In this document: positions 1-7,672 of the stretch, in pieces
Layout of the letters: each line of letters opens with the position of its first letter
How positions within the stretch are numbered: position 1 is the first letter of the stretch
From: JALRBM01 sp964615445
GTDB taxonomy: Bacteria > Patescibacteriota > Saccharimonadia > Saccharimonadales > Saccharimonadaceae
Length of the DNA: 27,511 nucleotides
Assembly: GCA_964615445.1 (NCBI GenBank)
Contig: CAZTOK010000017.1
Span: 1-27,511 of the forward strand
Direction: 5' to 3'
Notes under the pieces: model-generated
What the model was told of the DNA's origin: nothing
The model's input: only the letters and a program-made list of their open reading frames with translations
Database searches by the model: none
Position numbers and translations under genes: made by a program

Positions 1-40
1 CTTAGGAGCTTTCACATCTTAAGCACTGTTCTTTAAAACC

Positions 41-72
41 AAAGATCTCCTCGCTAAAACGAGGAGATCTTT
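41..72 (-). terminator. Hairpin terminator of the alpha-glucan operon
   Basis: A perfect 13-bp inverted repeat (41-53 with 60-72) with a 6-nt loop lies 1 nt beyond the stop codon at 74. Read on the minus strand it is followed by a T-rich stretch, as in an intrinsic terminator. It could also work for a plus-strand transcript. Confidence 0.8.
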
Positions 73-73
73 G

Positions 74-772
74 TTATATGGATTGATGATCTACTACACG
101 GGCTAGCCACAAGCCCTGTTTTAGCATCTTTTCAAGTAGCGCGGTACTAGGGCGTTGATGTTCAGCGTATACGAATAGCGTCCCTTCGGCAATTTCAAAG
201 GTGAAACTACCAAAGTTTTCTGCAATCACTTTCGTTATTTCAGGAGTAAAGATTGTTTCAGCGGTAATAGTATGAGCTGGCTCAGTATAAAGTGCGTAGC
301 GGTGCATAAACGCAGGATCATGAATACTTACGACATTAAGCGGTGCTTTAACAAGCTGAGAAAACTTTGTAAATAGCTGCGCATAAAACGTTTCGCTATG
401 TGTATGTAGTCCTACAAAGATATGCGGCAAATCTATAGATGTATGTAGATCGAACGTCATAATAATCCAGTCATGATGCTTAGTAGGCTTGCCGGGAAAA
501 TGAATGGTATCGACACGCTCTACAAGTGTGATATCGTAATCACCAAAAGACCCGATACAGTAGTGATTATCGCGGTGACTCGCCGATACGGTAAGACCAC
601 GTATTAAGCTATGCTCGTCATTTCGTTGGTCAACATACCCAAAGTAAACAAGACCAATTTTTTCAGCAAACTGCGTAAAAACACGTTTATGAAGCCGGGA
701 CTGTATCACTTTTGCAGGCACGAATGATTTTATCGCTCGTTTGCTTTTAGCAACAATAGGATAATCAATCAT
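74..772 (-). CDS. Conserved-looking hypothetical protein, last gene of the alpha-glucan operon
   Basis: A 232-residue soluble protein that I do not recognise. It has a basic N-terminus (about residues 8-35, rich in Lys/Arg), no signal peptide and no membrane segment. The rest is mixed alpha/beta with many His and aromatic residues, for example HTHSETF near residue 123. Its ATG overlaps the TGA of the GH15 gene (ATGA), so it is translationally coupled to that gene, and the hairpin at 41-72 follows it directly. It therefore belongs to the same mRNA as the glycosyltransferase, GH57 and GH15 genes. A role in alpha-glucan storage is suggested by position only; nothing in the sequence shows an activity. 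The gene is very likely real and its function is unknown. Confidence 0.8.
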   Translation of the reverse strand: MIDYPIVAKSKRAIKSFVPAKVIQSRLHKRVFTQFAEKIGLVYFGYVDQRNDEHSLIRGLTVSASHRDNHYCIGSFGDYDITLVERVDTIHFPGKPTKHHDWIIMTFDLHTSIDLPHIFVGLHTHSETFYAQLFTKFSQLVKAPLNVVSIHDPAFMHRYALYTEPAHTITAETIFTPEITKVIAENFGSFTFEIAEGTLFVYAEHQRPSTALLEKMLKQGLWLARVVDHQSI

Positions 773-2718
773 GAGCTCTTCTCCGTAATTGTATCAAGAA
801 GTGTTGCAATGTACTCGGCATGGCTCCAGGTAAGGGGAGCAACTGACACAAATGACTCGTCGATCGGACTCAGTTGTTCAGGCAAAATACCAGTCATACC
901 TGCACGATCTCGGACCCAGTCAAGAATCGCTCCTCCTTTAGAGGATTCGTTAGTCTCTATGTAGTATTCAGCAAACCAAAGCGACGTAATAATCCAGGAG
1001 TTGCTATTCGTTTCGTTGCTTACCCGACAATATCCATCGTTTTCGTAGCGCGGCAGCCCTAAGACAACTCCATTATGACCAAACAACTCTTCAAGAGTTT
1101 GCGCCATCTGTGAGAGTTCTTCGCTATCTATCGTAAATAGCCCAAACATAAATGCGCCAAACATACTTGATATATCCACCGTATTGTCATAATGAATCGT
1201 GCCATCTTTTACAAGCAACCCCTTATAAAATGCGTTGCGATCATGATTATATAAATGCTTATGCGCCGCAGTTAAAATATCGCCTGCAGCCGAACGCCAT
1301 TTTACAGCATTATCCGAATCGTGTGTACTATCTGCCAAATCTGCTGCCGCAAGAAGAGCCGCATATACAACAGCGGTGGTATATGTAGAAGTGAGATATT
1401 TTTCTTCCCACAGATCATAGCTTGGCTTAGGAAGACCAGTTGTTGCGTCGATGTAGCCTGCTAAAAATTGCGCCATAGGAACAACCATGGTGTCGTAAAA
1501 TTCATGCAGCAAACGACTTGAAGCATTGGTATGATAAAACTGCGCAAATACAAAGAGTACCAGCGCCGTTTCATCCTCTTGAATAGGTGGTGAAACACTG
1601 CCGTCTTCATGAATGTAGGGATGCCAGCTGCTTCCAATTGAACCATCTGCGTAATATTTATGCATAAGATAGCCATTAGGGTGCAGGCCGCGCTTACAAA
1701 ACTCGAAGAAGCGACGGGGCTCGTCAACATACCCCATGCGGATAAGGGGCCACAAAACATACGCACTATCGCGCGGCCAACAGTATGCATAGGCGTCGCG
1801 TGAATAATTGAGCATAGTAGTATCAGTACTAGCCATGACCGCCCCTCGCTTATCAATTTGCGATTTAATAATCATCATACTTTTTATAAATTGTCGGCGG
1901 TGCTCCAAAGCAATTTTTTCAGCTACCCGCAGTGCAGGCCGTAGCCATTCTTGCCACCAGTCAGCTGTCATGTCGAGCCTCTTGGGAATGCCTTCACTAA
2001 GTACTTGTTTATGAATATACAGCGCCTCACGTGTAGATGTTCCGGCAGCGATCCAGTAATGAACACGCTCGGAACTAAGTGGTCCTAACTGCAGTTTAAA
2101 CCGTAAGGTTGAGTCAACACGTCCATGTTCAACATTGCAAAAGCTCAGCTCACCATCATCAGCATCACGGTAGGTTCCTTCGCGACCTTCAATACCAAAT
2201 AGCCCAACGGTATACTGGTCAAACGGTTTGCCGCCAGCCGTTCCCGAAACAATAAACGCGCGGCGACCACGGTAGTGCAACACTGAGTTGCTATCGGGGA
2301 GATACTGCGCCGTATCGGTATTGCTTCTTGTATCGCCAATAACGAAGGCCTGGTGCATGAATAAGCGTATTTCCCGCGGCTCGTTACGAAGATTTACTAC
2401 ATGAATATTGCGCATAAATACACTTATATACGAATCAACAGCATCATCAAATTCAAGCAATACACCAAGCTGTTCATTTTTAGCAACAATATGACCTATG
2501 AGCGCATCATTAGGATATCGAAAGCTACACTGCCAATCATTGGCATCATCAAGCCAGCTTATTTGTCCGTCAATCCATACTCCTACGCGGTGACGCAGTG
2601 ATTTGCCAGCTGCATGATTTTCAAGTCCTACGTACGGAAAATAAAAATCATGCACTAAACCATATTTATTAATTCCTACATGTAACTCGCCATTACTAAG
2701 GATAATAGGCCTAGCCAT
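769..2718 (-). CDS. GH15 family glucoamylase-like glycoside hydrolase
   Basis: Predicted to release glucose from the non-reducing ends of alpha-glucans; some relatives are trehalases or isomaltosidases, so the exact substrate is open. The N-terminal beta-domain begins MARPIILSNGELHVGINKYG and contains FYFPYVG. The (alpha/alpha)6 domain carries WPRDSAYVLWP (about residues 314-324), an acidic PIQEDETALV cluster (E383 region, probable general acid) and PEQ near residue 614 (probable general base) followed by PLTWSHAEYI. At about 649 residues it fits bacterial and archaeal GH15 enzymes. The frame stays open to 2775, but I chose the ATG at 2718 because GGAGGG lies just upstream and the protein then starts as the family does. 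This start overlaps the GH57 stop by 8 bp. The gene's TGA overlaps the next ATG. No signal peptide, so the enzyme is probably cytoplasmic. Confidence 0.92.
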   Translation of the reverse strand: MARPIILSNGELHVGINKYGLVHDFYFPYVGLENHAAGKSLRHRVGVWIDGQISWLDDANDWQCSFRYPNDALIGHIVAKNEQLGVLLEFDDAVDSYISVFMRNIHVVNLRNEPREIRLFMHQAFVIGDTRSNTDTAQYLPDSNSVLHYRGRRAFIVSGTAGGKPFDQYTVGLFGIEGREGTYRDADDGELSFCNVEHGRVDSTLRFKLQLGPLSSERVHYWIAAGTSTREALYIHKQVLSEGIPKRLDMTADWWQEWLRPALRVAEKIALEHRRQFIKSMMIIKSQIDKRGAVMASTDTTMLNYSRDAYAYCWPRDSAYVLWPLIRMGYVDEPRRFFEFCKRGLHPNGYLMHKYYADGSIGSSWHPYIHEDGSVSPPIQEDETALVLFVFAQFYHTNASSRLLHEFYDTMVVPMAQFLAGYIDATTGLPKPSYDLWEEKYLTSTYTTAVVYAALLAAADLADSTHDSDNAVKWRSAAGDILTAAHKHLYNHDRNAFYKGLLVKDGTIHYDNTVDISSMFGAFMFGLFTIDSEELSQMAQTLEELFGHNGVVLGLPRYENDGYCRVSNETNSNSWIITSLWFAEYYIETNESSKGGAILDWVRDRAGMTGILPEQLSPIDESFVSVAPLTWSHAEYIATLLDTITEKSS

Positions 2719-3943
2719 AAAGCCCTCCATGCTTATGGTATTCCATGAGTCGGTACCGTACGTCACGAAGTGCATTCATAAAATACAAGAAAGCATCATA
2801 TGGAGAGTTGTACGGACTAAAGTAGGCGTGCACATCACCGTCGGTGAACCATTTTGTGCACATATAATATACGTGATCCGAAGTTTGAAGATATCGCCAA
2901 TCAGCAATAAGCGCTTTGTCATTACTGCGTAGGATAGGCTCTTCAAGCGCATACAAATACTTAAGCGCCTCTTGCTGCATGCTATTACCAAGCCAGGCAG
3001 TAAGATCACGCTCCGTGTCAGCCCAGGTGACAGTGTTCGGCATACTTATTTCAGCGACAGGAGTATGCTTTCTGACCGCCTCGGCTGCAGTATAAAAGGT
3101 ATGACCGGGACGCCACACCCAGTTAGTAACTAAGCGTTCAAAGAAATCAAAGATTCCTGTATCTACCCATTGATGCTCACCAAACGTTTCGTAATCCATA
3201 AATAAATTAACGGTTTCGCCACCAGCATTTAAAGAAATGTCTGCCCACGAGGCAAATGTATCTGCCTTAAGTGGCCATTGCTCCCATGCCTTATTGCCAA
3301 ATCGAAAGGCCAGGTCGTCACTAAGGCGATAGTTTTTAAGAAGCAGTCGGATATTTTTCGTATTAACAGGTGCGTATACATGATTAGGACTTCGCCACTC
3401 TAAAATAGGGTCCCATCCCTCGGCTAGTATACCCTCAAACCCAGCCTCGTCTGCCCACTTCGCCAGCTCGTCATTGTATGCAAGTTCGGTATTACGAAAT
3501 ACTGTACTTGTTAGGCCAAAAACCTCTTTAATTTTTGCCTTGTGAAGTTCAACTTGGCGCTCAAATTCAGCACGGCTATAAAAGAATGCAAGGGAATGAT
3601 AGTATGTTTCAGCAACAATATCTACCTGACCCGTATCGACAAGTTCTTTAAAGCCATCTAATACATCTGGTGCCCACTTTTCGGCCTGCTCAATAAAAGT
3701 ACCGGTAATACTAAGTGAAAACTTAAAATCGGGGTGCTTCATCAGCATTTTTTTAAGCAGCGTATTCATAGGGCGATATGACTTTTCTGCTACCTTTCTA
3801 AAGACACGCTCATTATTGCGATCACTGGTAGTATCCGGATCGTCAAAATAATCATGCTTCTCAGCGGTATCAAAAATGCTATACTTACGAACACGAAGCG
3901 GTTGATGCACATGAAGATAAAGGACAATACCACGTTTATTCAT
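2711..3943 (-). CDS. GH57 family alpha-amylase / glucanotransferase
   Basis: A 410-residue GH57 enzyme that cleaves or transfers alpha-1,4-glucan by a retaining mechanism. The five conserved GH57 regions are visible in order: HVHQP (residues 11-15), the GQVDIVAETYYHSL block (105-118), FRNTELAY (149-156) with nucleophile E153, MDYETFGEHQW (249-259) with acid/base D250, and ADTERDLTAWLGN (308-320). A helical C-terminal segment follows. There is no signal peptide, so it is probably intracellular. The start ATG overlaps the TGA of the GT4 gene (ATGA), with GGAG 7 nt upstream. The pairing with a GT4 synthase and a GH15 exo-enzyme suggests turnover of an intracellular glycogen-like polymer. Sequence alone does not separate amylase from 4-alpha-glucanotransferase; a branching enzyme is less likely at this length. 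Confidence 0.93.
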   Translation of the reverse strand: MNKRGIVLYLHVHQPLRVRKYSIFDTAEKHDYFDDPDTTSDRNNERVFRKVAEKSYRPMNTLLKKMLMKHPDFKFSLSITGTFIEQAEKWAPDVLDGFKELVDTGQVDIVAETYYHSLAFFYSRAEFERQVELHKAKIKEVFGLTSTVFRNTELAYNDELAKWADEAGFEGILAEGWDPILEWRSPNHVYAPVNTKNIRLLLKNYRLSDDLAFRFGNKAWEQWPLKADTFASWADISLNAGGETVNLFMDYETFGEHQWVDTGIFDFFERLVTNWVWRPGHTFYTAAEAVRKHTPVAEISMPNTVTWADTERDLTAWLGNSMQQEALKYLYALEEPILRSNDKALIADWRYLQTSDHVYYMCTKWFTDGDVHAYFSPYNSPYDAFLYFMNALRDVRYRLMEYHKHGGLYG

Positions 3944-5142
3944 GTCCGTGCTCCATTAGTAGACAAGTGGTACAATCTCATACACTTAGTAGCAACGTCA
4001 CGCCACGAAAGTTGTGCATATTCTTGCTTAACATTCTGCTGCAGTGTTTCACGAAGCGACGCCGAGGTTGCAATGCCAATCATTTGATCAGCCAGCGCAT
4101 CAATGTCCCAAAAATCATATCGAAATATACTATGAAGTACTTCACCAACGCCCGATTGCTTGGTGATAATGAGGGCTGTGTTATGGTGTGCCGCCTCAAG
4201 AGCCGTTAGTCCAAACGGTTCGCTTACCGAACTCATAACAAAAATATCTGCCACGTTATACGCATCGCGCCACTGCTTGCCACGTATAAATCCACTAAAG
4301 AATACTTTATCGGCAATACCTAAGTCGGCACTTAGTTGAACCAGCTCATTAAACTGTTCTCCGTCACCAGCAAGTAAAAAAACAAGCTTATCATACTTTT
4401 CACAGGCCCTTGCAGCAGCTCGCAGCAAATGAGTAAGTCCTTTTTGAACGGTAAAACGCGTTACTGTTGAAATAATAGTATAGCCTTCTTCTTTTAGACT
4501 CTCCAGATACGCGTATGTATGATGATCGTAATTAAAATTGCCAAGGCTATTCACGTCAATTGCATTATAAATAACCTCGATCTTGTCAGCAGGAATACCG
4601 TATTTTTGAATGATAATATTCTTCGTAATATCACTTACGGCAATAATTCTATCTGCCATCATAAGTCCCTGATATTCAATATCATGTACCAGCGGATTGC
4701 CGTACAGTTCTCCAGAGCGATCGAATTCGGTAGCATGAACATGAGCAATAAGCGGCGCACCGGTAAGCTCCTTCGCACGCATGCCAGCTTCCATAGTAAG
4801 CCAGTCATGCGCATGAATAGCATCTGGCTTATTGGTACGCACAAACTCTTCTACAAATATGGTGTATCGTTTCTGAATAGCACGGATGTCATTGCCATTA
4901 CTCTCACTGGTAAAGCCAGCGCTATCATATGCACCCATCGCACCATAGCGGTCAAGAGGAGCCAGAGAAGTTGCTGCATGCACAGTCATGTGATTAGCGT
5001 CAGGATGCGTTGCCGTGTAGGGTACAACGAAGTCGATTTCTGCTCCCTGGTACGCCAAAGCCTTAGACATGTAATAACATGCCACGCCAAGTCCACCACT
5101 ATTGTGCGGCGGAAGCTCCCACCCGAGCATAAGTATCTTCAT
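3940..5142 (-). CDS. GT4-type glycosyltransferase, glycogen/starch-synthase-like
   Basis: A 400-residue GT-B glycosyltransferase. The N-terminal domain has WELPPHNSGGLGVACYYMSKAL (the Gly-rich donor loop typical of glycogen synthases) and HAHDW. The C-terminal domain has TRFTVQKG and the nucleotide-sugar binding EPFGLTALE (E-x7-E) motif. It probably builds an alpha-glucan from an NDP- or ADP-glucose donor, since it heads an operon with GH57 and GH15 hydrolases; other GT4 donors and acceptors cannot be excluded. It is the first gene after the promoter at 5204-5232, with a leader of about 55 nt. The ATG has no well-placed Shine-Dalgarno (AGAGAGG is about 17 nt away). A TAAATA box 5 nt before the ATG could give an additional, nearly leaderless transcript. 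Confidence 0.92.
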   Translation of the reverse strand: MKILMLGWELPPHNSGGLGVACYYMSKALAYQGAEIDFVVPYTATHPDANHMTVHAATSLAPLDRYGAMGAYDSAGFTSESNGNDIRAIQKRYTIFVEEFVRTNKPDAIHAHDWLTMEAGMRAKELTGAPLIAHVHATEFDRSGELYGNPLVHDIEYQGLMMADRIIAVSDITKNIIIQKYGIPADKIEVIYNAIDVNSLGNFNYDHHTYAYLESLKEEGYTIISTVTRFTVQKGLTHLLRAAARACEKYDKLVFLLAGDGEQFNELVQLSADLGIADKVFFSGFIRGKQWRDAYNVADIFVMSSVSEPFGLTALEAAHHNTALIITKQSGVGEVLHSIFRYDFWDIDALADQMIGIATSASLRETLQQNVKQEYAQLSWRDVATKCMRLYHLSTNGART

Positions 5143-5203
5143 ACTGTTATTTACAAGACCTCTCTAGGACCCCGTATGCTCCTTTTTTATCCTATTAATG
5201 CTT

Positions 5204-5232
5204 ATTATAAAGCCACGCTTACGCTTTTACAA
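5204..5232 (-). promoter_or_regulatory. Promoter of the alpha-glucan operon
   Basis: On the minus strand TTGTAA (5232-5227) and a consensus TATAAT (5209-5204) are separated by 17 bp. The -35 box overlaps the TAA stop of the TMEM175 gene. The predicted transcript has a leader of about 55 nt before the GT4 start. Confidence 0.7.
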
Positions 5233-5835
5233 CCGTGTGTCGAGAACAGACGATTCGCCCTTTGGCGGCAACCAAAAATAAATAATCAGAATAAGATAAC
5301 CGACGATGGCGACATACGGTGCCATAAGACCTACGAGCGCCATTCCTGGGTAAGTGATGATGCCAAGCAAAAAACGCCAGCCTGTTTTTCGCATGTATGC
5401 AAGAGGAACACCTGAGTGCACGAGCGTACCTCGGTGACGGATGGCATATTGCCAAATAAGATTAAAGAAAATACCACCGACAAACACCGAAAATCCATAA
5501 AAGAACGTCGCAATGCGAATATCTCCATTACTTGAGAGTGTCTGGGCAAGCACACTGGTAGGGAATGGTAAAAAAGCAATATTTGCAAGTAGAAGTATGT
5601 TTAAAAACTGAAGATTTCGATCTATCTTCTTAAAATGAACAAATATAGAATGATGGTTAGCCCAAATAAGCCCAATAAGAAGGATGCTAATAGTATACGC
5701 GAGATATGAAGGCCACAAATGAAGTAGTCCAACTACAAGATCGCTATCTGCTGGGACATGAATTTCAAGTACCAATAGGGTAATAGCAATAGCAAAGACA
5801 CCGTCAGAAAGCGCGTTAATTCGAGAAGGTTTCAT
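5227..5835 (-). CDS. TMEM175 (DUF1211) family potassium channel
   Basis: A 202-residue polytopic protein. The N-terminus carries the TMEM175 signature R5-INAL-SDGVFAIAITLLVLEI in the first helix, where the conserved R..SDG residues line the start of TM1. About six hydrophobic segments follow (roughly 8-26, 40-60, 78-98, 108-130 and two between 150 and 190). Bacterial homologues form tetrameric K+-permeable channels. It is transcribed away from the kinase gene at 5853 with only 17 bp between the two starts. TATAGT ends 6 nt before the ATG and there is no Shine-Dalgarno, so the mRNA is probably leaderless. The stop codon overlaps the -35 box of the following operon. Confidence 0.9.
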   Translation of the reverse strand: MKPSRINALSDGVFAIAITLLVLEIHVPADSDLVVGLLHLWPSYLAYTISILLIGLIWANHHSIFVHFKKIDRNLQFLNILLLANIAFLPFPTSVLAQTLSSNGDIRIATFFYGFSVFVGGIFFNLIWQYAIRHRGTLVHSGVPLAYMRKTGWRFLLGIITYPGMALVGLMAPYVAIVGYLILIIYFWLPPKGESSVLDTRL

Positions 5836-5840
5836 TCTGC

Positions 5841-5847
5841 TACTATA
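5841..5847. promoter_or_regulatory. Overlapping divergent -10 boxes, both predicted leaderless
   Basis: TACTAT (5841-5846, plus) ends 6 nt before the ATG at 5853. TATAGT (5847-5842, minus) ends 6 nt before the ATG at 5835. The two boxes occupy nearly the same base pairs. No good -35 is visible for either. Confidence 0.5.
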
Positions 5848-5852
5848 CTACT

Positions 5853-6755
5853 ATGCAATATAAAATTCTAAAACACATTAACGCCGAACAAGCGCCACTT
5901 TTGGGCGAAGGTATTGAGGCATGGGTATATCAACTTTCCGACAATAAGGTTGTCCGTATTTATAAGAGTGATACCGCGTTTGAACAAGTAAAAAAACTGA
6001 AAGACTTTTATGATTCACTCGACACTTCAGTCGTCACTTTTACCGTACCACGTACCATGTCTATAAGTACATATAAGGGCGTCCTTTATACCATTGATCG
6101 CCAGCTACAGGGAGTACCTTTACGCACCGTACTTACTACCAACAACAGGCGATCGCTTCTAGAAACATATATACACCTTGCCGAGAGCGACATTACTTCG
6201 CTGCATGCACCATATGAGTATTTTGGCGACATTCTTGCGCCAAACCCGCTGCGATGTTCATCGTGGCCAGAATTTCTTCGAACAAAAACACAATCTGCAT
6301 ACAAAACAGCTACCGAACTATTCAAAACGGATGTTCCTGGTATTGAAAAAATCCTCGATTCTATCACTACCGAAAGTAATTTTGTCAGTAATGTAACAAC
6401 TGCCAAGCTTGTCCACGGCGATTTTAATGCATCGAATGTTCTTGCTACACATAGCGGAGTAACGGCATTGACGGATTTTGGTGACCTAACGCTTGCGGGC
6501 GACCCGTGCATGGATATTGCTTCAGGTATTATTGGTTTTATGGAAGAAGAAGACGGTATGAAAAAAACAGACGGTGAATTTCTCCTTCAACACCTTGAAG
6601 CTACATATGGTCTCACTATTCGACGGGTCATTCATTTATATCGTCTCTACTATGCTGTTTGTTTTGCCTCATATTGCAAAGAAAGCGATCCTCGTACCTA
6701 TGATTGGTGTCTTCGCACATTCAAAGAGCATCTCGCAGACGATTATGCTTATTAA
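5853..6755 (+). CDS. Aminoglycoside-phosphotransferase / choline-kinase-like kinase
   Basis: A 300-residue protein kinase-like small-molecule kinase. The N-lobe has a Gly-rich turn (LLGEGIEAWVYQL, residues 16-28). The catalytic loop is LVHGDFNASNVL (186-197), with base D190 and N195, and the metal-binding motif is TDFGD (207-211). This is the APH/ChoK fold. Relatives phosphorylate antibiotics, choline, homoserine or sugars, and I cannot assign the substrate. A resistance role should not be assumed. It is divergent from the TMEM175 gene and probably leaderless. No terminator is obvious downstream. Confidence 0.85.
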   Translation: MQYKILKHINAEQAPLLGEGIEAWVYQLSDNKVVRIYKSDTAFEQVKKLKDFYDSLDTSVVTFTVPRTMSISTYKGVLYTIDRQLQGVPLRTVLTTNNRRSLLETYIHLAESDITSLHAPYEYFGDILAPNPLRCSSWPEFLRTKTQSAYKTATELFKTDVPGIEKILDSITTESNFVSNVTTAKLVHGDFNASNVLATHSGVTALTDFGDLTLAGDPCMDIASGIIGFMEEEDGMKKTDGEFLLQHLEATYGLTIRRVIHLYRLYYAVCFASYCKESDPRTYDWCLRTFKEHLADDYAY

Positions 6756-6936
6756 TCCTCTTTTATTTCGTTAAAGATATCTAAGCTGTCAGAGGATCTA
6801 CGTTGCAGCATCAGCTCCCACATCAGCCAAATGCGAGGGGGGTTGATTAACAAAATATTAATGCTTTCACAGAGCCATTATTCTGGGCATAAAAAAGATG
6901 CTACCATAGAATATAGCCCCTAATTAAGGAGTATAT
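6756..6936 (+). promoter_or_regulatory. Intergenic region with candidate promoter of the Crp/Fnr gene
   Basis: No gene is seen here. TAGAAT at 6907-6912 is a plausible -10 box, with a weak TGGGCA at 6884-6889 (17 bp upstream). AAGGAG (6926-6931) is the Shine-Dalgarno for the TTG start at 6937. An ATTAA-N7-TTAAT dyad near 6847-6863 could be an operator. Confidence 0.4.
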
Positions 6937-7608
6937 TTGAATAGTTTGCATACGTTTTTACGCAGGTGTACCACCAAATCATACAAAAAAGGTGACGTTA
7001 TTTTACAACAAGATGCGACACCGGGTGGCGCATTTATAGTTAAACAAGGAGTAGTAAAGGTCTACAACCTTACGTCCAGCGGAGAAGAAAAACCAATTGG
7101 ATTTTCTACCAAGGATGAGCTTTTTCCGCTTGGATGGATTTTGGGAAAGATTTTTAGATCGCAGTATTATTACGAGGCACTTAGTGACTGTCAGGTGTAC
7201 TGCGCACCGCTTGACGAACTTCAGGCATTTATAAAGCAAAATTCCGAGGCAATGTATGAGGTGCTCGATCGCTGCGTTGGCAAGATGCTTCATCATCAAA
7301 TGCACATTAACGCCCTTGAGCAATCGAAGGCGTCCGAAAAAGTACTTCATGCCATTCATCACCTGGCACTTTGTTTTGGGCACGATTTAAAAACGGACGT
7401 TGTTGAAATTCCACTCCCACTCACACAGCAGGACGTTGCAAATTTTACAGGTCTTACGCGTGAAACGGTAAGTGTAGAGCTAAAGAAACTCGCCTCTCAG
7501 AAGATCATATTATCGCGCAATCGTAATTTCGTCGTTTTAACAGATAAGCTCAATGTTCTTTTGGATGATGAGTACGAGCAACACCTCATTCGCGAAAATG
7601 TGAAATAA
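6937..7608 (+). CDS. Crp/Fnr family transcriptional regulator
   Basis: A 223-residue two-domain regulator. Residues 10-120 form a cyclic-nucleotide-binding-type beta-roll (KKGDVILQQDATPGGAFIVKQGVVKVY). The C-terminal winged helix has the Crp-type HTH LTQQDVANFTGLTRETVSVELKKL (162-185). It lacks the N-terminal cysteine cluster of oxygen-sensing FNR; C11, C85 and C89 are scattered. The ligand is therefore unknown. The start is TTG, chosen because AAGGAG lies 5 nt upstream and no better start fits the domain. The next gene, 64 bp downstream on the same strand, is a membrane glycosyltransferase, so regulation of envelope polysaccharide is a reasonable guess. Autoregulation is possible. Confidence 0.92.
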   Translation: MNSLHTFLRRCTTKSYKKGDVILQQDATPGGAFIVKQGVVKVYNLTSSGEEKPIGFSTKDELFPLGWILGKIFRSQYYYEALSDCQVYCAPLDELQAFIKQNSEAMYEVLDRCVGKMLHHQMHINALEQSKASEKVLHAIHHLALCFGHDLKTDVVEIPLPLTQQDVANFTGLTRETVSVELKKLASQKIILSRNRNFVVLTDKLNVLLDDEYEQHLIRENVK

Positions 7609-7634
7609 TTCATATTTTTAGTAAATTCTTCTTG

Positions 7635-7658
7635 TTAAGCTGCGGTACGTAAGCTTAA
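7635..7658. promoter_or_regulatory. 24-bp palindrome upstream of the GT2 gene, candidate operator
   Basis: TTAAGCT-N10-AGCTTAA is a perfect dyad with TACGTA in its centre. It lies just before the Shine-Dalgarno of the GT2 gene and just after the Crp/Fnr gene. Its size suits a Crp-type dimer site. A short mRNA hairpin is the alternative. Confidence 0.35.
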
Positions 7659-7672
7659 AGCAAAGGAGACGA

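Noticed and set aside
2719..2775. 19-codon upstream extension of the GH15 gene
   Set aside because: The family starts at the MARPIILSNG Met, and GGAGGG is placed for the ATG at 2718.
4519..5415. 298-codon open frame on the plus strand
   Set aside because: It lies antisense to the well-supported GT4 and TMEM175 genes, has an odd His/Asn/Thr/Arg-rich composition and no ribosome-binding site; it is a shadow frame.
5853..6755. Antibiotic-resistance gene
   Set aside because: The APH fold is shared by many metabolic kinases; nothing in the sequence or context points to an aminoglycoside substrate.
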